Source: Pseudomonadota bacterium
GTDB taxonomy: Bacteria; Myxococcota; Myxococcia; Myxococcales; JAKAPL01
NCBI GenBank assembly: GCA_027451705.1
Contig: DAIDIT010000020.1
Location: 1 to 32,161 of the forward strand
Length of the DNA stretch: 32,161 bases
Direction: 5' to 3'
Position 1 is the stretch's first letter, and the number at the start of each line of letters is the position of its first letter. Position numbers and translations under genes: made by a program. Below the pieces are notes generated by a model, which had not been told where the DNA came from, made no database searches, and was given only the letters and a program-made list of their open reading frames with translations. Shown here piece after piece: positions 19,413 to 27,238 of this stretch.

Positions 19413-20012
19413 ATGAGCCTCCCCGCGATCCTGGCGGCGCTCCTCCTCGCGCAGTCACGGCCCTCCTGCGTGCGGGTCGGCGACACCGAGGTCTGCGGCT
19501 ACGATTGCCGCCAGGATTCGTCGAACCGCGTCGCCTGCGCCCAGACCCCCGAGGGCCGCTGCACCGCCGAAACCGGCCGCGTGACCTGCTGGGATCCGAG
19601 CCCGCTCCTCCTCGCGGTCTGGCCCGGCCCGCTGCCCCCCGCCGAGTGCAAATCGGACTACGCCCGCGTCGCCTGCGGCTACCACTGCGCGTCGGGGCTG
19701 GGGCAGGTCGCTTGCGCCCAGTCGCCCGCGGGCGTCTGCCGCGCGTTCTACGGCGGGGTCACCTGCTGGGATCCTCCGCTCCCGCTCGTCTATGCCTCCG
19801 GGGCTGGCCTGCCTCCGCCCGAGTGCCGCGAGGGGCACGGCAAGGTCGCCTGCGGCTACCACTGCAAGGTCGGCCTGAACGGCGTGCGCTGCGCGCAAAC
19901 CCCCGACGGGTTCTGCCACCGCGACCTCGGCGGCGTCGTCTGCTGGGATCCGGAGCTGCCCGCCCTGCCGCTGCCCGGCGCCCGCGACCTCGCGCGGCGC
20001 CCGAACCGGTAG
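19413..20012 (+). CDS. secreted protein with three tandem six-cysteine repeats
   Basis: Signal-like MSLPAILAALLLAQS then three repeats CVRVGDTEVCGYDC...VACAQTPEGRC...VTCWDP / CKSDYARVACGYHC...VACAQSPAGVC...VTCWDP / CREGHGKVACGYHC...VRCAQTPDGFC...VVCWDP. Confidence 0.88.
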   Translation: MSLPAILAALLLAQSRPSCVRVGDTEVCGYDCRQDSSNRVACAQTPEGRCTAETGRVTCWDPSPLLLAVWPGPLPPAECKSDYARVACGYHCASGLGQVACAQSPAGVCRAFYGGVTCWDPPLPLVYASGAGLPPPECREGHGKVACGYHCKVGLNGVRCAQTPDGFCHRDLGGVVCWDPELPALPLPGARDLARRPNR

Positions 20013-20127
20013 AGCGCCGTCGCGACGCCCGCCGGGCGGTCGCCGGGCATCGGGCGGCCGGGGGCCTGCCTGGCGCGGGGCCGCGGGGCCGTCGTATCCT
20101 CTCGCCGTCCAGGAGGAGGCTTCGACC

Positions 20128-21678
20128 GTGGGGAAGAAGACCGACGTCGCGATCGTCGGGGCGGGCCACAACGGGCTCGTCGCGGCGACCTTCCTCGCGC
20201 GCGCAGGGCTGGGTGTACGTGTCCTCGAGGAGCAGCACGTCGCGGGCGGCGCCTGCCGCACCGAGAAGCCGTTCGCGAAGGTCCCGGAGCTCGCCGCCTC
20301 GACGGGGGCCTACCTCCTCGGGCTCATGCCCCCCGAGCTCGTCGGCAAGCTCGGCGTGGAGCTGCCGCTCTTGCGCCGCGACCCGCATTACTTCCTCCCC
20401 ACGACGGACGGCCGCTACCTGCTCTTCGGCTCGGACCAACAGGAGATGCGGCGGCAGCTCACCTCGTTCTTCTCGCAGGCCGACTGGCACGCGAACCAGG
20501 CGCTCCAGGCCGAGATCGCGCAGATCCGCGAGGACGTCGCGCCCACCTGGCTGCAGGAGCCGCTCGGGATCGAGGCGACCGCCGAGCGCTTCGTGAGGCC
20601 CGCGCTGCGAGAGGTCTTCGTCGACCTCTGCCGCAAGCCCGTCTCCGACTACCTCGGCCGCTTCGATTTCAAGAGCGACCTGTTGCGCGCGATGTACGCC
20701 GTCACCGACGGCTTCTCCGGCCTGGGCGGCGGCTGGGACAGCCCCGGCACGGGCATGAACTTCCTCGTCCACAACATGTGCCGGCTCCCGGGGGCCGACG
20801 GCACCTGGATGATCGTGAAGGGCGGCATGGGGACCGTGACCGCACGGCTCCGCGAGGCCGCCGAGCGGGCCGGCGCGGTGGTCGAGGTCGGGGCGGGCGT
20901 GCGCGAGATCCGCGTCGAGGGCGGGCAGGTGAAGGGCGTCGTGCTCGCCCGGGGCGAGGAGATCGCGGCGGAGACGGTCGTCTGCAACTGCGACCCCTTC
21001 CGCATGCGGGAGCTCGTGGGCGAGGGGCGCTTCCCCGCGGACTTCGAGCGGCGCCTCGACGGCTACCTCCGCGACGCCACGACGTTCAAGGTGAACCTCG
21101 CCCTGAAGGGGCTGCCGCGCTTCAGTTGCCTGCCCGAGGACCGCGGCCAGTTCGGCCCGACGATCCACCTTTTGCCCGACGAGAAGGACGTCATCGGCAA
21201 GCTGCGCCGGAGCCACGCGGCGGTCGCGAAGGGCCACCTCGACGACTTCCCGACCATCGAGTGGTACTTCCACACGCCCGTCGATCCCTCGCTCCAGGAT
21301 CCCGCGGGGCACCACAACTCCGCGCTCTTCGTGCAGTGGGTCCCCTACGAGATCGAGGGCTCGTCCTGGGAGCGGGAGGAGGCGCGGTACGTGCGCCACC
21401 TGCTCTCGATCTGCGACCGCTTCGCGCCCGGGACCTCCGAGCTCGTCGTCGACACCTTCCCCCTGCACCCGAAGAAGATCGAGCGCCACTTCGGCATCCG
21501 GCGCGGGCACATCCACCACGTCGACAACTCCTTCGGCTTCGCCGACCGGCTCCCCTACGCGACGCCGGTCGGAGGCCTCTATTCGTGCTCCGCCGGCTGC
21601 CACCCCGCCGGCTCGGTCATCGGCGCGGCCGGCCACAACGCGGCGATGCGCGTCCTGCGCGACCTCGGGAAGACCTGA
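20128..21678 (+). CDS. FAD-dependent oxidoreductase (CrtI / PYROXD2-like)
   Basis: GTG 20128 after AGGAGGAGG; dinucleotide-binding DVAIVGAGHNGLVAATFLARAGLGVRVLEEQHVAGGACRTE; C-term GGLYSCSAGCHPAGSVIGAAGHNAAMRVL. Confidence 0.92.
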   Translation: MGKKTDVAIVGAGHNGLVAATFLARAGLGVRVLEEQHVAGGACRTEKPFAKVPELAASTGAYLLGLMPPELVGKLGVELPLLRRDPHYFLPTTDGRYLLFGSDQQEMRRQLTSFFSQADWHANQALQAEIAQIREDVAPTWLQEPLGIEATAERFVRPALREVFVDLCRKPVSDYLGRFDFKSDLLRAMYAVTDGFSGLGGGWDSPGTGMNFLVHNMCRLPGADGTWMIVKGGMGTVTARLREAAERAGAVVEVGAGVREIRVEGGQVKGVVLARGEEIAAETVVCNCDPFRMRELVGEGRFPADFERRLDGYLRDATTFKVNLALKGLPRFSCLPEDRGQFGPTIHLLPDEKDVIGKLRRSHAAVAKGHLDDFPTIEWYFHTPVDPSLQDPAGHHNSALFVQWVPYEIEGSSWEREEARYVRHLLSICDRFAPGTSELVVDTFPLHPKKIERHFGIRRGHIHHVDNSFGFADRLPYATPVGGLYSCSAGCHPAGSVIGAAGHNAAMRVLRDLGKT

Positions 21679-21755
21679 CGCCGGGGCGTTCCCACGGCGG
21701 CCTCGCGCGGCGTTCGAGGCGGTCGGACGGGAAGCACAGGTGGCCAAACGTGAAA

Positions 21756-21798
21756 GGCCCCCGGGGGGCGGTCGTTGCCTTCCGCCCGGCCGGGGGCC
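21756..21798 (-). terminator. putative GC-rich terminator hairpin in convergent intergenic space
   Basis: ggcccccgg (21756-21764) pairs with ccgggggcc (21790-21798), with inner gggcgg (21766-21771)/ccgccc (21782-21787); minus strand continues TTTCACGTTT. Lies between convergent genes ending at 21678 (+) and 21835 (-). Confidence 0.6.
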
Positions 21799-21834
21799 GT
21801 TACCCGCGTCTCCGCGGGCCTTATGTGCCCGGCC

Positions 21835-22419
21835 TCACGGCTGGCCGGGGGTGCTCCCACCGTTGCCGGTGGGAGCACCGCTGCTCGCCGCAGCGGGTTC
21901 GGACGCGCTCTGCTGCGCCGGGGACCCGGCGGGCGTCACCGTGCCGGTGGAGCTCACCGTCGCGGTGGTGTCCGCGGGCGCCTTGAGGGCCGCCTTCTGC
22001 GTGGGGGTCAGAGTGCCGCGCAGCTCGCGCGTCCTCTTCGCCTTGGCACCCTTGACGACGTTCTTGCCGCCGGACGTCGCCTTCGCCTTGTGCGGGTTGA
22101 ACCCGAACTTGGCCAGGAGCGGGCTGCCCCTGCCGAACAGTGCGACCATCGCCGCGTGGAACTCCACGAGGAACGTCTGCACCGCCGGTTGGTTCTGCTT
22201 CTTCGCCAGGACCGCCGCCGCGAGCGCCTGCTTCGCGTCGCGGGCCGGCTGGTACGGTGCCAGCAAGCTGGCGATCTTCGCCAGAAGCTGGGCCTGCGTG
22301 TAGCTCACACCGCCGATCACCACCGTGGACTTCGCGGGGATGTTCGCCTGGGTCGCCGTCTGGGCGGTGAGCAGCTTCAGCTCGTCGCCCTTGGGCTGGT
22401 TGTTCTTGGGGTTGGTCAT
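21835..22419 (-). CDS. hypothetical protein (194 aa), Ala/Thr/Ser/Pro-rich C-terminal tail
   Basis: ATG 22419 with upstream GGAAGGTGAAGG RBS; MTNPKNNQPKGDELKLLTAQTATQANIPAKSTVVIGGVSYTQAQLLAKIASLLAPYQPARDAKQALAAAV... Confidence 0.82.
   Translation of the reverse strand: MTNPKNNQPKGDELKLLTAQTATQANIPAKSTVVIGGVSYTQAQLLAKIASLLAPYQPARDAKQALAAAVLAKKQNQPAVQTFLVEFHAAMVALFGRGSPLLAKFGFNPHKAKATSGGKNVVKGAKAKRTRELRGTLTPTQKAALKAPADTTATVSSTGTVTPAGSPAQQSASEPAAASSGAPTGNGGSTPGQP
21850..21879. repeat. perfect 13-bp inverted repeat, 4-nt loop, within 3' end of the 194-aa CDS
   Basis: ggtgctcccaccg-ttgc-cggtgggagcacc. Confidence 0.9.
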
Positions 22420-22563
22420 GGGCCTTCACCTTCCTTTCCGCCGCAGGGTCTGTTGCCGGCGCCGCCGCGGCCTCGCGGCGCCTCTCAAAGACATACGTTG
22501 CAGGGTTCTTGCCAACTTCCCGCCGGGTGAATCCAACGTGCCGGAACGGCTGGCGAAACCGGC

Positions 22564-22599
22564 GCCTCGCGCGGCCCCGACCGGAGGGACGCGCGAGGC
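22564..22599. repeat. 10-bp perfect inverted repeat (possible hairpin)
   Basis: gcctcgcgcg (22564-22573) ... cgcgcgaggc (22590-22599). Confidence 0.8.
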
Positions 22600-22606
22600 C
22601 CTTTGC

Positions 22607-22659
22607 TCCGGATCCGGAGGATCGCGCTCCGATTTCGGACGGCTCGCTCCGATCTCGGA
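22607..22659. promoter_or_regulatory. three palindromic elements at two-helical-turn spacing
   Basis: TCCGGATCCGGA 22607-22618, TCCGATTTCGGA 22628-22639, TCCGATCTCGGA 22648-22659; start-to-start 21 and 20 bp. Confidence 0.55.
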
Positions 22660-22713
22660 GGCCCGTCGCGCCAAGCGGGCGCGATCGTTGCCGGATTCTC
22701 GGTCGCCCCGCGG

Positions 22714-23031
22714 CTACGCGAGCAGGAACCAGGCCACGAGGACGGCGAAGGCGGCCAAGCCGACGACCCAGCGCTTGCCCTCTGCGAGCCTTGCCCCGCG
22801 CAAGGCGCGCACGACGCCCCACGCGGACCAGAGCCCGATGACGAGGCCCGGATAGGCGAGAAAGACGGTCGGGTTGTCGTCGCCCGGGCTGTGGCCGACG
22901 GTCCAGACGAGCCAGACGCTCCCCGCGCAGAGCCCCACCCCGAGCGCGCCGATCGCGAGCTGCAGCCAGCGGGTCCAACCCCAGGCCCCGCGAGACGCGC
23001 CCGCGGTCGCAGAGATGCCGTCTCGCGCCAT
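22714..23031 (-). CDS. small membrane protein (~105 aa)
   Basis: MARDGISATAGASRGAWGWTRWLQLAIGALGVGLCAGSVWLVWTVG...TVFLAYPGLVIGLWSAWGVVRALRG...WVVGLAAFAVLVAWFLLA*; hydrophobic helices. Start unclear because the frame remains open through the adjacent repeat array up to 23664. Confidence 0.65.
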   Translation of the reverse strand: MARDGISATAGASRGAWGWTRWLQLAIGALGVGLCAGSVWLVWTVGHSPGDDNPTVFLAYPGLVIGLWSAWGVVRALRGARLAEGKRWVVGLAAFAVLVAWFLLA

Positions 23032-23800
23032 CGATTTCAGCCTAGCGCGGCGCGGGACGCGTGTCGCGGCCGCCGAGATCGAATCTCGGCTCCGCACGTG
23101 AGCGCCCGCGGCCTTCGAGATCGAATCTTCGGTCTTCGAGACGGCGTCCCGCGCCGTCGAGATGTCGCCCGCGGTCATCGCGATCGAATCTCCGGTCGCG
23201 CAGGTCGAGCCGCGGCCCTCGAAGGAGAGGATCCCGGGCCGCGGAAGAGGATCTCCGGTCTCGAAAGACGAACCTCGTGCCCGCGAGGACGAATCTCGCG
23301 CGCCGGAGGTGTGGCCTCGGGTCTCGCGATGGAGGCCGCGAGGCCCGCGATCGCCGCCTCGCGCGCCACGGGCGCGATCTCGGGGGCGCGTGGTCCAAAC
23401 CCGCGGGATGGAGTGCGCGCCCGCGGTCCCGGAGCTCGTCATCCGCGGGCACGAGGCGCGTCTCCCGTTCTTCCGATCGCGATTCTCGCGACGCGGGCTC
23501 GATCTCCCGCGACCGGAGATCGCGATCGCCTGCCGCGCGCCTTCGCCGCGCGGCCTCGAGATCGACATCCGGGTCCGCGCGCCTTCGATTCGCGGCCTCG
23601 CATGCGACATCCGGAGCCCCGGGGCTCGATCTCGCGGCCCGCGATCGACGACTCGCGTGCGCATTGCTCGCTCCGGCGCTCCGGGGGTTGCATCCGTGCC
23701 GCCGGAGACGTCGATCGCGGTCTTCGAGATGGCGACGTCGGGCCGACGATCGCCACGCGGGGCCTCGATTCACCGTCGCCGCAGGCCACGAGAGGTCTCC
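22992..23800. repeat. degenerate tandem array, 21-bp period, ~35-39 units
   Basis: Units at 21-bp steps, e.g. 23065 cgcggccgccgagatcgaatc, 23107 cgcggccttcgagatcgaatc, 23170 cgcggtcatcgcgatcgaatc, 23128 ttcggtcttcgagacggcgtc vs 23716 cgcggtcttcgagatggcgac (28 periods apart), 23548 gcgcggcctcgagatcgacat, 23590 tcgcggcctcgcatgcgacat. Boundaries approximate. Confidence 0.85.
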
Positions 23801-23929
23801 GAGGAACCCAATGCGTCGCGAGGAAGACGCGGCGTCTTGACCGCCCGCGGTGCTGGCGGCAAGCTGGGCGCCTTCGTCGCGATCGCCGCGCGTACGATCG
23901 CCGGCGCGAACGAAAGGGAGGAGCACCCG

Positions 23930-24094
23930 ATGCCCAAGGCGAAGAAACCAGTGATGACACCCGTGACCCCCGTAGCCGGGGCAGGCGCCGCCGTCGGCGC
24001 GGTGAAGGGAGGCGCCGCCGCGCCTTCCGACCAGTTGACGAGTGAGCTCGAGCAGACCGAGGAATACATCCGGGATGCGAAGGACGGAGGCTGA
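23930..24094 (+). CDS. small protein (54 aa)
   Basis: ATG 23930 preceded by AAAGGGAGGAG; MPKAKKPVMTPVTPVAGAGAAVGAVKGGAAAPSDQLTSELEQTEEYIRDAKDGG*; immediately precedes the FHA activator gene. Confidence 0.65.
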   Translation: MPKAKKPVMTPVTPVAGAGAAVGAVKGGAAAPSDQLTSELEQTEEYIRDAKDGG

Positions 24095-24102
24095 CGGCTG
24101 CC

Positions 24103-25779
24103 ATGAAGCTCTTCGCCGCCTTCGAGGAACGCGCGATCGCAGGCCTCCCGCTCGACGTGGGGGTCCAGATCGTCGGCTCCGGTCCCCGCGTGCGGCCCGT
24201 GCACCTGCTCCCCGCCGACCGCTGCCCCGACGAGCTGTGCCAGGTCGAGCTGCTCGAGGGCGGCAAGGTGATCGTCACGGCGCTCTGTGGCGACGCCATC
24301 GGCGCGAGCAACGGCGAACGCGGCCACCGCATCGAGCTCGGGCCCTCGCATTCCTTCGAGGTCGCGGGCTGGCGCTTCGCGCTCGGCGACGAGGGCACCC
24401 GGCTGCCGCGGGTGCGCTTCTCGGACGACCGCGCCTGTCCCCTGCCGACCTTCCGCGAGAAGGAGGCGCCGCGGGCCCACGGCGACGAGCCGCTCGCCCT
24501 GCGCGTCTGGACGCCGGACGGCAGCCACGTGCGCGAGCTCAGGCCGCCGGGCCTCACCTTCGGCCGCCACCCCGACAACCAGCTCGTCCTCGACTACCCG
24601 ATGGTCAGCCGCTTCCATGGCCAGCTCCTCTATCTCGCGGGCGGCTGGTACGTGGAGGACAACCGCTCCCAGAACGGCCTATCCGTCCCCGGGGGACAGC
24701 TCGAAGACGGCAAGATCCGCCTCCGCGCCGGCTCCGTCGTCGACGTGGGACGGCTGCCGGGCGCGCCCCGTCTCGAGCTGCGCTACCTCGACGACATGCT
24801 GAACGCGCCGCCCCCCGACGACGTGCGGCTGCCGATCGTCGGCCGCAGCGCGTTCGCGAAGGGGCTCCCCGCCGAGTTGCAGCGGCTCGCCGCGATCCGC
24901 GAGCACCTCTTGATCCTCGGCCCCACCGGGGTCGGCAAGAGCCTGGTCGCGAAGTGCCTCGCGGCGCTCGTCGGGCGCGAGTTCCAGACGATCGACTGCG
25001 GCGCGATCCCGGAGAAGCTGATCGAGTCCGAGCTGTTCGGGTCGGTGAAGGGCGCGTTCACCGGCGCGATCGATCACCCCGGCCCCTTCGAGAAGGCGAA
25101 GGGCGGTGTGGTCTTCCTCGACGAGATCTGCGAGCTGCCGCTGGATCTTCAGACCCGGCTGTTGCACGTCCTCCAGGAACGCGAGGTGCGGCGGATCGGG
25201 GGACGGGAGTACGTGAAGATCTCCTGCCGGATCGTGCTGGCGACGCACCGCGATCCCAAGCAGATGGTGGCGGAGGGCAAGCTGCGGGAAGACCTCTTCT
25301 ACCGGATGAGCCGGCTCTCGATGCGCGTGCCCCCCTTGCGCGAGCGGCCCGAGGACGTGAAGCCGCTCGCCTACTTCACGCTGGGCCTGCTGCCCGTCGA
25401 GCCGCGCAAGCTGCTCTCGAAGGCCGCCTGCGAGAAGCTCGAACGCCACGACTGGCCCGGCAACGTCCGCGAGCTCGAGAACGTCGTCGCCCAGGCGGCG
25501 TACCGCACCGAGGGGCGGGAGATCCCGGCGGAGGCCGTGCAATTCGACGATCGCCCGTGGCCCTCGCCGGTGCTGCCCGCGGGCGAGTTGCTCGGCCGGC
25601 TCCCCGAGCGGCTGCGCGCGTTCCAGAAGGGCGAGATCGCGCGGACCTACGACCACTTCGGCCACAACCTCACCCAGACCGCGCGCTTCCTCGGCTACAG
25701 CCCGACCGCCCTGCGCCGCCTCCTCGAAGACTTCGGCCTGCTGCACCGCAAGCACCCCCCGCACCGAACGCGCCACTGA
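24103..25779 (+). CDS. FHA domain-containing sigma-54-dependent transcriptional activator
   Basis: FHA: LTFGRHPDNQLVLDYPMVSRFHGQLLYLAGGWYVEDNRSQNGLSV; AAA+: GPTGVGKSLVAK, ESELFGSVKGAFTGA, GGVVFLDEICELPLDLQTRLLHVLQE; C-terminal Fis-type HTH NLTQTARFLGYSPTALRRLLEDFGL. Confidence 0.95.
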   Translation: MKLFAAFEERAIAGLPLDVGVQIVGSGPRVRPVHLLPADRCPDELCQVELLEGGKVIVTALCGDAIGASNGERGHRIELGPSHSFEVAGWRFALGDEGTRLPRVRFSDDRACPLPTFREKEAPRAHGDEPLALRVWTPDGSHVRELRPPGLTFGRHPDNQLVLDYPMVSRFHGQLLYLAGGWYVEDNRSQNGLSVPGGQLEDGKIRLRAGSVVDVGRLPGAPRLELRYLDDMLNAPPPDDVRLPIVGRSAFAKGLPAELQRLAAIREHLLILGPTGVGKSLVAKCLAALVGREFQTIDCGAIPEKLIESELFGSVKGAFTGAIDHPGPFEKAKGGVVFLDEICELPLDLQTRLLHVLQEREVRRIGGREYVKISCRIVLATHRDPKQMVAEGKLREDLFYRMSRLSMRVPPLRERPEDVKPLAYFTLGLLPVEPRKLLSKAACEKLERHDWPGNVRELENVVAQAAYRTEGREIPAEAVQFDDRPWPSPVLPAGELLGRLPERLRAFQKGEIARTYDHFGHNLTQTARFLGYSPTALRRLLEDFGLLHRKHPPHRTRH

Positions 25780-25843
25780 ATTGAGGCGCGCGCGGGGCGC
25801 GTGGTACAAGCGCGGCGACAGTCCCGCCCGGATGGAGGCAGCC

Positions 25844-27238
25844 ATGCCGGCAGCCCAGGAAAGCCCAGGCCGGATCACGAAGATCAGCGTGACCGGCTTC
25901 AAGTCGCTGCGCGACGAGCAGTCGATCGAGATCCGCCCGCTGACGATCCTCGCCGGCGCCAACAGCTCCGGCAAGTCGAGCATCCTCCAGCCGCTGCTCC
26001 TGCTCAAGCAGACGCTGGAAGAGAGCTACGATCCGGGTCCGCTCCTCTTGAACGGCCCCAATGTCCGCTTCTCGAAGATGGATCAGCTTCTCTGGCATTC
26101 CGACGGGGAGGCTCAGTCTGCGCGAACCTTTCGGGTCCGCCTGGCAACTGCCGAAACTTCCGAGAGGGGACTGACGTTCACGGAGTACGAGCAGAAACCT
26201 TCGATCGTCGAGATGACCGACACGGTCGGCGGCGAATCGCTCACGTTGCGCGAGGGGATGGACGACGCAGAGATCCGGTCGAAGGTTCTGCCGCGACTTG
26301 TTCGAGTCAACGAGTCCCAAATCGCCGGAATGAGATTCTACGTTTCGCGTGATCGATGGCGTCTTCGAGTTTCCGCCCCGTTGGCCTTGCCGTCGATATT
26401 CGATCCGACCACTCCGTCTATCTTCCCCCCGCTACTCCCCGGCCTCACCGTCATCCAGTGGTCGTTGCCGGTACTCGCGGACGAGATGTCCGAGGACATC
26501 CTCTCGATGATCCATCTGCCAGGCCTCCGCGGTGAGCCACGTCGAACGTATCCGCTTGCCGCAGTTGGGTCTCATTTCCCGGGGACCTTCCACAACTACA
26601 CGGCGAGCGTGATCGCGAGCTGGAAGGAGGGCGAGGAGGGAAAGGAGAAGCTCGCGGGGCTCGCCGGAGATCTCGAGCGCCTCGAGCTTGCCTGGCAGGT
26701 GGAGGCGACCTCGCTCGACGCGGCGCAGGTGGAGGTCAAGGTCTCGCGGCTGCCGAAGTCGAAGGCGGGCGGCGCCGCCGAACTGGTCAACATCGCGGAC
26801 GTGGGGTTCGGCGTCTCACAGGTGCTGCCGGTGCTGGTCGCCCTCCGGGTCGCGGGCGAGGGGCAGATGGTCTATCTCGAGCAGCCAGAGATTCACCTGC
26901 ACCCCAACGCGCAGGCGCGACTTGCGGAGGTCATCGCGGCAGCCGCTCGACGGGGCGTGCGCGTGGTCGTCGAGACCCACAGCTCGCTCTTGCTGCTCGC
27001 CGTACAGGCCCTGGTCGCCAAGGGGGAGCTGCCAGCGGGCGACGTTGGACTCAACTGGTTCCGCAGGGACGACGATGGCGCCACGAGGATCGAGAGCGGT
27101 TCTCTGAACGAAGCCGGCGAGTATGGCGACTGGCCCGAAGACTTCGCCGATGTCGAGCTCGCGCTGAAGCGGCAGTACCTGCGTGCCGCAGCCGCCCACG
27201 TCCCGGCCGGTGATGACCCCACTCCGCCTGGTCATTGA
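25844..27238 (+). CDS. AAA family ATPase (SMC/OLD-like, DUF3696-type)
   Basis: ITKISVTGFKSLRDEQSIEIRPLTILAGANSSGKSSILQPLLLLKQ (Walker A), NIADVGFGVSQVLPVLVALRV, MVYLEQPEIHLHPNAQARLAEVIAAAARRGVRVVVETHSSLLL. Start ATG 25844 or 25832. Confidence 0.92.
   Translation: MPAAQESPGRITKISVTGFKSLRDEQSIEIRPLTILAGANSSGKSSILQPLLLLKQTLEESYDPGPLLLNGPNVRFSKMDQLLWHSDGEAQSARTFRVRLATAETSERGLTFTEYEQKPSIVEMTDTVGGESLTLREGMDDAEIRSKVLPRLVRVNESQIAGMRFYVSRDRWRLRVSAPLALPSIFDPTTPSIFPPLLPGLTVIQWSLPVLADEMSEDILSMIHLPGLRGEPRRTYPLAAVGSHFPGTFHNYTASVIASWKEGEEGKEKLAGLAGDLERLELAWQVEATSLDAAQVEVKVSRLPKSKAGGAAELVNIADVGFGVSQVLPVLVALRVAGEGQMVYLEQPEIHLHPNAQARLAEVIAAAARRGVRVVVETHSSLLLLAVQALVAKGELPAGDVGLNWFRRDDDGATRIESGSLNEAGEYGDWPEDFADVELALKRQYLRAAAAHVPAGDDPTPPGH

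Noticed and set aside
22992-23800. CRISPR array
   Set aside because: The unit is short (21 bp), continuous and degenerate, with no alternation of invariant repeats and unique spacers, and no cas genes are visible.
23042-23926. Arg-rich ORFs on both strands across the 21-bp array (e.g. 294 aa minus, 259 aa plus) as real genes
   Set aside because: Open frames on both strands are expected from a GC-rich repeat whose period is a multiple of 3; no RBS/domain support. Only the membrane-protein frame is kept as a possibility.
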